Assembly: GCA_958510825.1 (NCBI GenBank)
Contig: OY294049.1
Span: forward strand, 28,948,620 to 29,012,619
Direction: 5' to 3'
Source: Brachypterus glaber
Lineage: Eukaryota > Arthropoda > Insecta > Coleoptera > Kateretidae
DNA: 64,000 nt
A program made the position numbers and the translations under genes. This document shows positions 32,883 through 44,571 of the stretch, piece after piece. The notes under the pieces were generated by a model. It saw nothing but the letters and a program-made list of their open reading frames with translations. It made no database searches and was not told the origin of the DNA. Within the stretch, counting starts at the first letter, position 1. Every line of letters starts with the position of its first letter.

Positions 32883-33970
32883 TCAAAAAATAAAAAAAAA
32901 ATCGAGGACTTTTTGTGCCACTAGTGCAAGCTTTAAGGGTACATATTAAAATACTTTATATACTTTAATGTAAAATTTATTCCCAAACACCATAACGTTT
33001 TGATTTTTTTTTTCATTAAAAAACATGTAAAAAATAGGTTTAATTTGGATAGCCCTGTAAGTGCCCAAATTCCATATTTTTTGTATATTTATTAATAAAT
33101 CTTTAAAACAATGTATTTTTAAGCATTTGACGAAATATAGTGTTAAAAATAGTAAATATACAGAAATTGCAGCAAATAAAGTTGGTGCAAGTTTACAGTA
33201 TGAAAGAAGGGTATCGTTTTAAATGGGAGTTTTGGGCTAAATAAGAAAAATATGCTTTTGTTTAAAAAATTTCAAAATGATGAAAAGAAATTATAAAAAC
33301 TGTGTTGTTTGTTAATAAAGAACAAAATGAAAAAACAAATTAAAAACTCAGGAATTATTTGTTATCGTAAACCCGACAACATCGCATTATTCTTGCGCTA
33401 AATGTGATATGATATTGAAAAAAAGCAATATTTTTTGTTAATCTAAAAACCAACATAAATACCTACATTTAGGTAGAATGTATAATAAAAACACTACAAT
33501 ATTAATTAAATATATTTATTTTTAAATAAATATATTTAATTAATATTAAAAGTTGGAAATAAATTAATGTAACATGTTTTAACATTAAATAACTTGTCTT
33601 GGGTAACACTGTCCCAACTACATGTTTTGGGTTATCGTAGAAACTGCTGGTTTGCTCAAAACGTTATTATAGAATAAATACCTCAAAAATAACATAATCG
33701 TACTGAAACATAAGAAACTAGTCACATAAGTCCAGCCTAATTACAAATTGAATTAAGTATATTGAATTCGTGAAAACTAATAAAACACAACAAAATATTT
33801 TAATATTATATTCAAGAGCAGTGAACACAACACAGACCCTTTCCTTTGGCCCCACTGTAGTAGTTAACGTGCAAAGTTATTTTTATTTTGACAAGATGAC
33901 ATTTGACACTTGAAGTTTCGTGCAATGTTGCCAAATCGTACATTGACAGATGTCAAATTCTTAATTAAAA
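32883..33970. other. AT-rich stretch with a 50-bp palindrome
   Basis: 33,498-33,547 is a perfect palindrome: AATATTAATTAAATATATTT-ATTT, two T, then its complement. No gene recognised in the remainder. Confidence 0.5.
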
Positions 33971-34071
33971 TAATTAATTAAAGTATGTTCCGGGATGTAA
34001 AAAGGGCTGAAATTTTGGCCAAGTATTTATTTTATATCTATCCATAAGCTTGTAAAGTCTTATCGTTGCAG

Positions 34072-34421
34072 GCGATTTAGCCCAAAATGACATACCCTCC
34101 TTTGAGTGTTTTGCACTGGTTGGAAAAAAGTACGCCAATGTCTTACAAAGCATTTTCAATTAAAAAAATAGCCAAGCGTGATGAAGGAAAGTCCAAATAA
34201 TAATTATTAGTAAAAAATTTCAGTCTATGCCCAACTTCATTTGGTCACTTTTAGACCCCAAATACGACATAGTAAGAAAGAATGGCGAAATTATAGTTAA
34301 ATATAAACTCGGCGCAGAATCTATCTGGGTAAAAAATTGGATCAAGGCAGCTATGATTAGTGGTTTAAAATGGACTGTTAGTGATATTTTTATTACACAT
34401 TGTGCATTTGATAATTTTTGA
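34072..34421 (+). CDS. Unassigned coding-like patch (two segments)
   Basis: Segment 1 (34,072-34,155) reads GDLAQNDIPSFECFALVGKK, then YANVLQSIFN and a stop; it follows TTATCGTTGCAG, which could be a splice acceptor. Segment 2 (34,227-34,421) reads MPNFIWSLLDPKYDIVRKNG, then EIIVKYKLGAESIWVKNW and THCAFDNF and a stop; it follows AAAAATTTCAG, also acceptor-like. Both have balanced, protein-like composition that stands out from the surrounding AT-rich frames. I do not recognise the family. They could be decayed exons, a captured host fragment, or chance. The overlapping minus-strand frame at 33,974-34,159 is likely a shadow. Confidence 0.25.
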
Positions 34422-34688
34422 CATTGACTGTCATTTTACATCTTACAAATAATTACAAAAATCATAATGTGCTATCAAAATCAAATTATACATTACCTGA
34501 GCTGGTGATACCCAAAATAATTCTAAAATTATATTTTTTAAATAAAATTATGGACGGTATTATTTTAACTTCGTTTACTATGAAACCCGATGAAACCTTT
34601 ATTAGCACTGCTTTATATTGCTTCATTTTAACAAAACTTTTGTAGATTAATGTATTAGTTTCCTTTTAAAAGCTTTTCCTGTTATTTC

Positions 34689-35296
34689 TAGGGATGTAAA
34701 TAATAAAAAACGGTTTTGTTTTCTGGTTTTAAAAAAAGTTTTTTTTTTTTGTTTTAAAATAACGACCTCTGTTTTTTTTACTACATATACATCATCAGTA
34801 GTCTGTTTGGATTTTTAAGAGACAGACGCAGTGCCTATGGCTCATTTGTCTAAAATAGAATTAGTTTATACATATACAAATTTACAACCAATGGATAACC
34901 AGATCCTGGTACAATGGATAACCAGACAAAGGTCCTGGCAGCCAGGATCCTTAAAGTGTGTTAACTATCAGAATAAAATCATAAAATATTCACAAAACCT
35001 TGAACGCAATAAATTAATGATCAGATCCTAACCCAAATTATTTGTGACTTTTATCTCAAATCAAATTGAACTTCTAAATATTCAAAAAAATAATATAGGT
35101 AAGTATACAAATTGTACTAATTTGACAACTAAAAGACAGTTTATTAATTAAAAACATTTTTTGTTGAGAATTGGGTACGAAAAATAAAAAAAAAAACAAA
35201 AAAAAACAAAATAAAACAAATAAAAAACAAAAACAAAGCCGTTTTAAAACAATGTTTTAAAAGAAAGTATTAAAAAACCGTTTTTTAACATCCCTA
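34689..35296. mobile_element. hAT-type MITE with 8-bp target duplication
   Basis: 608 bp. It begins TAGGGATGTAAATAATAAAA and ends AACATCCCTA. It is flanked by GTTATTTC on both sides (34,681-34,688 and 35,297-35,304). TAGGG ends with an 8-bp duplication are diagnostic of hAT. The interior (ACCAATGGATAACCAGATCC, CCTTGAACGCAATAAATTAA) is shared with the reverse-oriented copy at 37,791-38,250. No transposase. Confidence 0.93.
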
Positions 35297-35479
35297 GTTA
35301 TTTCTTCTTGCTTTTCAAAAGTTATTTGGATTTTTTTCTAAATGTCAAAATAATGTTTTGATTGGCAATGAATTTGAAACAAGATAGCAACCATACATAG
35401 GGAATGCAATTTCTTCTGTCAACTATACAATAAGAAACAAATAAACATCAACTCAGATAGATTTTTCGCGGAGTTAAAT

Positions 35480-36070
35480 TTTTATTATTTTTCATTCGGG
35501 GGTGCAGGGCCTAATATAGAAAAAAATCTAGGGGGCTCGGCCCCCAGGGTGGCACCCTCAAAAAAAAGAAGCTTTGTCCCTGACGGTTTCAAACAAAACT
35601 TGGCGCCCCTACAAAAAAAAACTGGCGCTCACAAAATACATTTATGAAAAAAGCTTTGTCCCTGACAGTTTCTTTCTTCTAAACTAACTTGGCCCCCCTA
35701 CAGAACAAATTGGCGCTCCAAAAATTACCTTCCAGTAAGAAAAAAGATTTGTCCCTGACGGAGCCCCTATAAAAAAAAATTGGCGCCCAAAAAGATTACC
35801 TGCATAAAAAAACTGTGTCCGTGAAGTTTTCTACCAAACTTGGCGCCACTTCAAGAAAATATTGGAACCCCAAAACTTACCTTCAAGAAAAAAAGCTTTG
35901 TACCTCACGATTTCTACCAAACTTGGCGCCACTTCCAGAAAAACTTGACGCCCCTGCAAAAAAAATTGGCGCTGATAGGTAGGTGACTTAAAAACGCCAG
36001 GGGGGCACAAACCAAGGCCAGGGGAGCTAAGCCCCCCTGGTCCCCTCCCTTAGTTACGGCCCTGCGGGGG
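35480..36070 (+). repeat. Tandem array, about 80-100 bp GCTTTGTCCCTGACGG units
   Basis: Five to six diverged units carry AAAGCTTTGTCCCTGACGG, TTTCTACCAAACTTGGCGCC and CAAAAAAAATTGGCGC. A shorter array of the same unit is at 60,410-60,650. The array ends in CTTAGTTACGGCCCTG, the same kind of end that borders repeats at 49,620, 55,292 and 61,924. Confidence 0.85.
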
Positions 36071-37495
36071 TTTGGGGGGTTGTAGCAAAAAAGTACACAT
36101 TATATATATTTTTTTGTATTTATTTTCCGTTTCTTACTGTTTTCAGGATTTTCTTCTTACTTAAATATCAAAAAAGCCAAAACTAATTGTTTAACCCTTT
36201 TTACCCCCTCACACCCAATATATTGTTATCTTTAAAAACTACACTATAAAAAGGACTTTGAAGCATGCTTGGTTTGGATGTTATTTAATATCCCTTAAAT
36301 TGTAGATTTAATGGTATAAAAATCTAATTTTTGTAAAATTTGGACTTATCACCTTTTGATCATACACGCCTCAAATAGTGTTCTTATTAATCTCCGTATG
36401 ATTCATTTTTCTATACACCAGAAACTAAATATTCATTTGGGGTTATTTCTGGAAAAAAACGGATTTGAAAATTTTTAGGAAATCAGGAGGAAAATCAGGT
36501 AAAATGCATCATTTTAGTCAAAAAAGTTATATTACAAAAATACCCTGTAAAAATATTTTTTCCATAAATTTACATTTACATTTTTTTTTTTTTCATAGGA
36601 ATTGGAGGACAGGAAATATCAAACCGCTCTGCTTTTAAATTCAGAAGATTAAAAATTTTATCTGTAGTTAGACAGATTATCATTTTACAAGTTACCACAA
36701 ACTGGTTAAAATAAATTATTTGGGGAACAGCGATAAAGTATTTAGAGATAAATTTATCTAACAATAACATATGCGAGAATGTATGTTAACTTTTCCTTCT
36801 TTTTTGTTCTTCTTCGTTTTCTTCTTATTCTCTTCTTTGCTTATTATTCTTTCTTCTCCCTTTCAATTATGATAATTATTAACCATGCGTATAAAAAATC
36901 ATTAAAATTATGTACTTTTATAATTCATTCATAAAATTTTCCAAATATAGGTATAAAAAACAAAAACTGAGTGAACATTAGTAGCCTTACGATATATCTC
37001 AAAGGAAACTACGTATAGTTTACGTATTTCATTGTCATTTTATTTAAAATTAAACCAATGATTTGCATGATTTCATTATGATTATTCATAAAAACATCAG
37101 CCATCCTTTTGGATGTAACGATTATGCAAATTTAAAGTGTTCCTAGGTCAAGGGATTAAAGATCAGGTATCGATACCATTATAGAAACTTTAAGTTTGCT
37201 GATTTGCATTCATAATCGTCTAAAAAATTTAATCAGAAAACAATGGGAGTGGATTTTTTATTTCTTTAAACATTACCATTTTTAGTATATTAGTGTCCTA
37301 TTTAAATGTTATTCTGCGATTCTTATTTATAAATAATAATGCTAATGAACAGATAAACTTAAATTATTACGTGTAGAAACACCCGTTGTTTAAATCGTCC
37401 GAAAAGCGTTTTTTTTTGCATTTTCGGATTTAGAAAATCATGAAAAGTCAAGAAAATGTGAAAAAAGTGGGTTTTAAAAAATGTACTTCTGTCTG
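36071..37495. other. AT-rich stretch; pyrimidine-rich tract
   Basis: 36,790-36,865 is strongly pyrimidine-rich on the plus strand (TTCTTCTT-type runs). No gene or repeat family was recognised elsewhere; CCCTGTAAAA near 36,543 may be a repeat end. Confidence 0.4.
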
Positions 37496-37499
37496 TGTT

Positions 37500-37590
37500 T
37501 GAAAACTGTAAGTACGTCCCCTCTCTACCTTAACTTTTGAAATACTTAAAATATCAACTTGAGATTTGGAACACCTAAATAACCTAACCC
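37500..37590 (+). mobile_element. Tc1-like MITE fragment cut by gap
   Basis: CCTTAACTTTTGAAATACTT, AAAATATCAACTTGAGATTT and GGAACACCTAAATAACCTAA match the left arm of the element at 41,151. The rest is lost in the gap. Confidence 0.65.
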
Positions 37591-37790
37591 NNNNNNNNNN
37601 NNNNNNNNNNNNNNNNNNNNNNNNNNNNNNNNNNNNNNNNNNNNNNNNNNNNNNNNNNNNNNNNNNNNNNNNNNNNNNNNNNNNNNNNNNNNNNNNNNNN
37701 NNNNNNNNNNNNNNNNNNNNNNNNNNNNNNNNNNNNNNNNNNNNNNNNNNNNNNNNNNNNNNNNNNNNNNNNNNNNNNNNNNNNNNNNNN
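37591..37790. other. Assembly gap (200 N)
   Basis: Exactly 200 undetermined bases. The element on the left (Tc1-like) differs from that on the right (hAT MITE), so at least two repeat boundaries are hidden or the join is wrong. Confidence 1.
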
Positions 37791-38250
37791 CGTTTTTTTT
37801 TTGTTTTTTATTTTATTTTTCGTACCCAATTTTCAACAAAAAAATGTTTTTAATTAATAAACTGTCCTTTAGTTGTTAAATGATTACAATTCGTATATTT
37901 ATATTATTTTTTTAACATTTAGAACTTCAAGTTGCTTCGACTCAGATAAAAGTCACAAAGTTAGGTTAGGATCTGATCCACAGAACACCCACTCGTTCAT
38001 TTATTGCGTTCAACGTTTTGTGAATATTTTATAATTTTTTTCTGATAGTTAATACACTTTAAGGTCCTGGCTGCCATACCTGGACCAGGTTATCTATTGT
38101 GCCAAGACCTGGTTATCCATTGGTTGTAAATTGGTACATATATGTATTTAAATAAAAAACAAACAAAAACAGAGGTCTTTGTTTTAAAACAAAAAAAAAC
38201 TTGTTTTAAAACAAGAAAAACAAAACCATTTTTTATTATTTACATCCCTA
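37791..38250. mobile_element. hAT-type MITE, second copy, reverse orientation
   Basis: Reads as the reverse complement of 34,689-35,296: CGTACCCAATTTTCAACAAA near the gap, then TGGTTATCCATTGGTTGTAA, ending TTATTTACATCCCTA at 38,250. The other end is in the gap, so its target duplication cannot be checked. Confidence 0.88.
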
Positions 38251-38411
38251 GTCCCTAATCACATATTAACTTGGCTTTCACGTGAATTTCATTTTATTTT
38301 GCTACCTGGGAAGTACACTTTTTTTCACCGATACAATGCTTTTCCAAAATTTTAAAACTGTTTAAAATGGGAAAGTAAAATGATTGAGAACCACTGATTA
38401 AAAAAATGACA

Positions 38412-38667
38412 CTATAGTATATTCAACTTCAAGATGGAGCAGAAGTAAACAAAAGAATCGCGCCGACGGCAGCTGGCGCGTGGTTTCATTGGTTAAAACA
38501 CTCGAATGTAGAATATTATACAGGTCAGTACGTGAGCACTTGCGATGAAGAGCACATTGTATTGCAATGGACCGTTATATAGAAATATTTTGTTTCGAGT
38601 CCTACCCTGTCACTAAATCCGTGCGTTTGTTTACGCTTGCTGCATCTTGAAGTTGACTATACTATAG
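38412..38667. mobile_element. 256-bp TIR element
   Basis: The ends CTATAGTATATTCAACTTCA (38,412) and the complement of TGAAGTTGACTATACTATAG (to 38,667) match with one mismatch in 25. A weaker match continues to GTAAACA. The GC-rich interior (GCGCCGACGGCAGCTGGCGC) is unlike its surroundings. Confidence 0.8.
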
Positions 38668-38684
38668 CCAACATTTACGATATA

Positions 38685-38750
38685 ACTTTCACACAACTAT
38701 TATAATCCAGCCACACAACTATAATAGTCCAGCCACACAACTATAGTCCA
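38685..38750 (+). repeat. Short tandem repeat CCACACAACTATA
   Basis: AATCCAGCCACACAACTATA-type units of about 20-27 bases repeat three times. Confidence 0.75.
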
Positions 38751-39007
38751 TGTTTTAACTCCACCCCAAGGGGCGGGGGGTAATTATTTTTAAATGTTTA
38801 AAAATTTTCATGGAAGTTGGTTTATAGGGTCTTCAATTTTTTTTTAATACGCTGCTCAGGTACTATAGGTGTGTGGACGGTACCTACACATTATTACAGT
38901 TAAAAAAAAGGGCCTGAGGTAAATTTTATTAATAAAAATGCTTTTTTGCTTTTACAAATTAAAGAAAAAACTTTAAAAAAAAATTATATTATTTTATACA
39001 TTTTTGA

Positions 39008-39968
39008 GATGTATAGTGGGGATGTTTCGACCTCTTAATGTTTAAATCGTTTTATAAAATATTTGATAAATTATTTTATTTTTTTATACCAATCTATAGT
39101 TTAATATGTTTTCTATTAAATAACATAGTACAAGTTGTATTAATTTAAAGAATAATTAGTTTTATAAATTAAAATAAAAATAGTTACATTTGTTTGAAAT
39201 ATCCCTCTAGGGTGGGAGGTTTCAACCAGATGGTGGGGATAATTAAACCAGGGTAAATAAAATTATAAATTTTATTAAAATATTTAAAAAATATTATTAA
39301 AACTTTATAATATAGTTCTAACATAGTTATAAAAATATAGAACCAACATTAAAATGAACCAAAAATTATTAATTTTTTATTAAAAATAACTAGAACATGA
39401 ACAAATAATATAGGACTAATATTAAAAGGAACCAGAAATTATTTAACTAATATAAATAATAAACAATATAAAACTACCTAGTAAGTAGCAGGTAATCTGA
39501 AAATACGAACCAATATTAAAAGTATATTGGAAAACCAAAAAACGGATTGGAGTTGTAATATAATTTTAATTTTTCGAAAGTTCCATCCAGTGGTCGAATC
39601 ATCCCTATATGCTCATATTTTAAATAATATGATGATACCCGGTAAAATAAACGAATTAGATTAGGTTCAGTGCATGAAAATGAAGCCAATAAAACACTTG
39701 TTTTATCATATAAAACCGATTTTGAATAAATTTTACCACTAGAAAAATATCAATAAAAAAATGTAGAACCAAAGCCTTACCTGATTTTCACAAAAAATTG
39801 ATTTTTTCGTAATTTTTCTAAGACCCTTCCGAATTTGACCAAACTTTAACTAGCCACTAAATTTATTAGTCGGCACTACTGGAAGCACGCAAAATTTAAA
39901 TTGTTTTTAAATAAAATAAAATGGTTGAATCCTCCCACTGGTCGAAACATACCCACTCTCCCCTACAC
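39008..39968. mobile_element. Probable TIR element, about 960 bp
   Basis: AGTGGGGATGTTTCGACC (near 39,015) is mirrored by GGTCGAAACATACCCACT (near 39,940). Inner echoes occur at 39,210 (GGGTGGGAGGTTTCAACCAG) and 39,585 (CCATCCAGTGGTCGAATCAT). The interior is very AT-rich and non-coding. Confidence 0.5.
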
Positions 39969-40089
39969 CTTTTATATGATACTCAACTCGTTTGGGTTCT
40001 TAAAAAAAATGTCAAAATTAAATTTAAAAAAATCTAATAATCTAAAAATATATACCTGGACTAGATTGTCGTTAATGCAATTACCTTGC

Positions 40090-40210
40090 ATGCCAAGTTT
40101 CCTAGGTTTTATAGGTCCTGAGATAAACAGCAGTGACGGACGGACGGACGGACGGACGCACGGGCGGAAAACCAAGCGATCCTATACGGGTCTAGTTTAT
40201 TTTTTGTTTT
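40090..40210 (+). repeat. Dispersed repeat with (GGAC)n run
   Basis: CATGCCAAGTTTCCTAGG and TTTTATAGGTCCTGAGATAA lead into GGACGGACGGACGGACGGAC (40,138 onward). The same leader-plus-GGAC organisation is seen at 43,285 and 54,950 and is common in insect repeats. Confidence 0.6.
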
Positions 40211-40310
40211 AAAGGTACGGAATCTAAAAAGCAGGACTTAATGCAATATACTTAACTGTTAAAAAGTCCAAATTTTGGGCTTTAACTTGAATGTATTATT
40301 TTAGTTATTG

Positions 40311-40563
40311 TGGAGCAAACATGCAAAAACCGATAAATCCCTGTTATCCAGTTTTGGGATATTAGCAAAAAACTTGTACAGCGTAATCCCAAAAAACAAA
40401 TAAAAATTCTAAAACTGGCGAAAACTGTTCATGGGTCATATAATGATCGGTTTTTGCTTATATATGATTATGCTATATCAAGAAAGCGCTACAAAATTAG
40501 AAAGAATCGATACTTAGGTCAAAATATGCAAAAGGGGGTATCGGTTTTTGCATGCTTGCTCCA
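40311..40563. mobile_element. 253-bp TIR element
   Basis: The ends TGGAGCAAACATGCAAAAAC (40,311) and GTTTTTGCATGCTTGCTCCA (to 40,563) are inverted repeats of about 25 bp with one mismatch, including CCGATA. Internal CCAGTTTTGGGAT and complementary words add secondary pairing. No coding capacity. Confidence 0.85.
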
Positions 40564-41150
40564 TATTTACAAATCACATGTTGTAAAGTCAAATTCAATT
40601 AAAATCATTTTTTCTTTGTGTGTATAGATGAAGTTACGGAATATTGTCTACTTATCGCAATATACTGGTATCTTATTCGGAGGAATATACTGCTGTATTT
40701 TACGTACGCGGAATAATTTCTTTTAATTATCGCTGAAAACGTCGCTTTTAAATACTTTATATAACCTACATTTATATGTCAGCTATATACATAATTTTTT
40801 TATGTCATTGATTGCTTATCAAATGCTAAATTAATTGTTTCAGGGATAACGTTTTTAAATTGTATAAAAATACTGCTTAAAACACATACGTTTTTGTAAT
40901 ACATACATACATAATACAGGCACGAATTTTAAAGTTACAAAAACAAGATTCCGTGCCAAATTTCAGCTGGTAAAAATTAAAAATTTTAGGCACAATTTTT
41001 TTTAATTAAACGCTCCTGGTATGCAAAATAAATAAATTTAAATCTGTGCCAAATTTTAGCTTAAAAAAATACATTTGGCTCCTACTTTATTTAAAAATGA
41101 ATAAACTATATTATTTTTTTTTTAATTTTCAAATAAAGTGATTAAAAATA

Positions 41151-41839
41151 TAGAGTGCATATCTAAAGTCCGCCTCCTTTAACTTTTGAACGACTTAAGG
41201 TATCAACTTGAAATTTGGAACACGTAAACAACATAACCTAAATAATTTTATGGTTTTTTGTTGTTGTTGGTGTATTGAGTTTTCAATTTTTTTTATCAAA
41301 AAATGCGATTTTTCTAGATTTCTTTTTTTGAAGTTTGTATTTATATCATTTAAAATTAGTTTAAAAGTATAATTTTCGTTTTTCATGATCATGATGTTAA
41401 TCATTAAACAAAAATTATTAGATTTTTTTAAGACATTTTGACGAATGTTCCCATTTTCAACTCTTTTTTCTAAAATAATGTTTAAAAAAATATAAAATAC
41501 ATATGAGGAGCTCATTTTCAATATGCGACAAGTCAAGTTCTTAACTTTTTGGACTTGTTGCCTTTTACAAATAAAATGTAATTGAATTAAATAAGTTTAT
41601 TTTTAAATAAAAACAAGTTCAAAAATTAAAAAATAGACTTTTTGCATATTGAAAATAAGCTCCTCATATGTATTTTATATTTTTTTAAACATTATCTTAG
41701 AATATATGGTCAGATAGAAAATTTTATGAGCTTGAAAATTATGACATGCCCCCTCTCTCCAATGTATATATACCAAAAAAATATTTGGGTTATGTTAGTG
41801 TTAAGTGTTAAAAGGGACGGACTTTTGACACGCTCTGTA
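41151..41839. mobile_element. Tc1-like long-TIR MITE
   Basis: The ends TAGAGTGCATATCTAAAGTC and GACTTTTGACACGCTCTGTA are related to the GCGGTCC-AAAAGT ends at 8,462. The inner arms ATGTTTAAAAAAATATAAAA / TACATATGAGGAGCTCATTT (41,478-41,525) and their mirror (about 41,645-41,695) are nearly perfect. The minus-strand 113-codon frame across the left half is arm sequence. Confidence 0.75.
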
Positions 41840-42416
41840 TAATAGTTTAATATATTTTATTTTTGTTTTTTTTTTACTTTCAAATGAAGTTGGCATAGAA
41901 TCTTGTTGTTGATTTAAAAATAACAGTTTTTTTTTAAATGGTGTATGCCAAATTTCGTTTTTAATCTGCCATTTAGTATTTTAAATTTAAGCATTTTGCA
42001 TTACAAAAAAGGGTTATTTTTCCAATTTCAAATATTTAAACAAAATAATTCGAAGAGGGGCAAAGAGGGGCATTTTTGAAACTCCAATGTATTTAAAAAA
42101 AAACATTGAAAAAAATAGTAACAAAATAAACCTAATTAATCGTACCTGATTCTGTCCTATCCATATTAATAAATATTATTATAATTTTATAAAAATGTCA
42201 GTTGAACGAATATATTTATTTCGGAAACACTTGAAATGAACTAATTCAAAATACCTTTAATATGATTAATAAAAACAAAAAAAATCTATAAAAAATAAAA
42301 TATTAATGAGCGATAGTAAATTATATTTTCATTTTTTTGCCAGTAATTTTTTATGTTAAAAAAAAGAAAGAAATTAAACCAAATTATTAACACACACTGT
42401 GCGTTAGGGGCTGTCC

Positions 42417-43147
42417 ATATATTACGTAACGCATTTTTTCAAAAAAATTGACCCCTCCCCCCCCTGTGTAACAAACTGTCGCATTTACCAACACCCCCCC
42501 CCCCTACCCCCTGTATAACGCGTAACAATATAAAATTTTTTATTTTTTTTTCTAACATATCTTGATACAGAATTCCGCATAATGCAAGACGGTAAAAAGA
42601 CAATGTAAAAATGATACATATTTATTATAATAATACATATAGCACTTAATGTACTTAAACGAAAAAATCACTCAAGCTTTAAAAAAATATTCATAATCAA
42701 TATCACACAGGGAAAAAATACTAGGTACCTCTTTATACACTAAGTGTCACATATAACACGTATATTGTTTATGCACAGGTACACAAAATAGTACACACAT
42801 TGGTGTTCTGTGAGTGCACATTCCGCGCGAAAATGTATCATCGCCGATGATTCATCGGTAAGATCACGCAAGAACAGGGCCTTAAGATTTTTTTACTGAT
42901 TACAATATTATTTAAATATGCATAGTTTCGTCAATTTTTGTGTGAAAAGGGGAATTATGGGTCACTAAATAGTAATTTATGTTGAAATAAAAACACATCT
43001 GCCAAGCTTAGGAAATAAACATTAAATTTGTTAAATTCCGTTAGGTAATGTTTATTTAGACCCCCGCTCCCCCTGTCACAAACTGTAACAATGTCTCTGA
43101 CCCCCTCCCTCCCCCCTAGGCGCGTTACGTAATATATGGACAGCCCC
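42417..43147. mobile_element. PIF/Harbinger-like MITE, 731 bp
   Basis: The ends GGGGCTGTCCATATATTACG and its complement, with TTA duplicated on both sides (42,414-42,416 and 43,148-43,150). The TTACGTAACGC core is shared with the GGGAACGTTC family, so all four belong to one superfamily. Both subterminal regions are C-rich on the plus strand (GACCCCTCCCCCCCCTG and GACCCCCTCCCTCCCCCC). The 0.55-kb interior has no gene. Confidence 0.9.
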
Positions 43148-43262
43148 TTATCAGTTGGATAAAAAATACTATGTACATTTTTAGTACCCTTCATGTATAA
43201 CAATATACAAGTTTTAATTGAATTTATTATTAACCCTATATTACAAATAATTTATTTCCGAT

Positions 43263-43445
43263 AGATTTCTCATATTTCGCACCGAGGGACGGACAGACGG
43301 ACAAAAAAAAAGTTTCTTATTTTTTCCTTAAACAAATTTATATCCAAGAATTTTTTGTCTAGGACGATTTTTGAAAATTTGAAAAATTCGAAACTACCGT
43401 AAAATACTATTCTAGCGCAGGCGCTTATACTATTTAATAATAATG
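43263..43445 (+). repeat. Dispersed AT-rich element, right end
   Basis: GGGACGGACAGACGGACA, AAGTTTCTTATTTTTTCC, AAGAATTTTTTGTCTAGGAC and TCTAGCGCAGGCGCTTATAC match the right end at 54,950-55,110. The matching left end of this copy was not found. Confidence 0.65.
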
Positions 43446-44057
43446 TTTTGATATGAATGCATAATAAAAGCGTGTATTTAAAAGATTTTTTAAATTTTTA
43501 TTCGCCTTTTATCGTTCTTTTAGTAAAATTTAGACAGATCCTTGAACGTTTTCAAATAAACTAATGTAATTACTTCTTTATGATGCTTTTAAAAAGAAGA
43601 TATGCATATTATTAATAATAAAACACGTAACGTACAACATATATTGTTGTGTACAATTTAAGAATTGCCAGCCTTGTAACAATAATTTGTTTAAATTGTG
43701 TCATACTTCATACTTGTTCGATCAATATTTTTAAAACCGTGACGATTAAGCGCTATGATTTACATCTTTCGATATGATTTGTTTAAAAATAGTTAGTTTA
43801 TTTGTTAAATATATATAAAAGTGTACTGATTAAGAGTCAATACTCTATTATTTGTTAATAAAACAAATCAGCTATTTGAATAATTTTTAGAGTAAGCATA
43901 TTCGATTTTTTTTTTTGTTAATTCTATATAATTGAATCTTAACAACTAAATAGCAATATTTTATTATGCAATTTAAAATTTCTATATATGCAATAAATAG
44001 ACTCGGCACAAAATTTCGCACCTCAAATTTCAAATCGAAATGAATTTGAAATAAAAA

Positions 44058-44160
44058 ACAAGCCGTGAAGATATGCAATGCTACGCAATACATTATATAG
44101 CATTAACAGCAAATTGTGTGTTGCATTTTCCCAAAATATGAAAAAAAAAAATAAGAAAAC
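44058..44160 (+). repeat. Dispersed AT-rich element, left end
   Basis: AACAAGCCGTGAAGATATGC, AATGCTACGCAATACATTAT and GCATTTTCCCAAAATATG match 24,329 and 53,887. A/T homopolymer-rich DNA follows. Confidence 0.7.
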
Positions 44161-44351
44161 TTAAAAAAAAGTTTAACAATATTAAAAAAAGATCTTTTTT
44201 TAAATGAAAATAAAAAAAAACAATTAAAAAAATAATATTTTTTTTATTTTAGCAAAAAAGGAAAAAATTTGAATTTTTTTTTATTTTTCAAAAAAAATTT
44301 TTACCCCCATAACTTTTTTGTTTTTTGGGGAATCACTTTCAAAAATAGGTA

Positions 44352-44571
44352 TCTCCAAAACTAATCGGATGAGCTGCTATTTTGACCTTAAATTTGGATA
44401 AAGCGCCTCAAAATACATATCAATACAATGATCTCCGAAAAAGGTCAAGAACTTTTTCGGAGACTATTGTATTCCTATGTATTTAGAGGCGCTGAACCCG
44501 AATTTAAGGTTATTTTGACCTTAAATTCGGGTTCAGCGCCTCTAAATACCTTATCCGATTAGTTTTGGAGA
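44352..44571. repeat. Three stacked hairpins
   Basis: Outer arms: TCTCCAAAACTAATCGGAT (44,352-44,370), perfect to 44,553-44,571. Middle hairpin: AATACAATGATCTCCGAAAA and mirror (about 44,424-44,474). Inner hairpin: 32-bp arms 44,479-44,510 and 44,518-44,549 (GTATTTAGAGGCGCTGAACC start), perfect, with a 7-base loop. The structure could extrude as a cruciform; no gene. Confidence 0.9.

Noticed and set aside
37566..37853. Frames running through the second gap
   Set aside because: Same reason; the flanks are MITE sequence.
41195..41536. 113-codon protein
   Set aside because: Low-complexity frame formed by the long inverted arm of a Tc1-like MITE.
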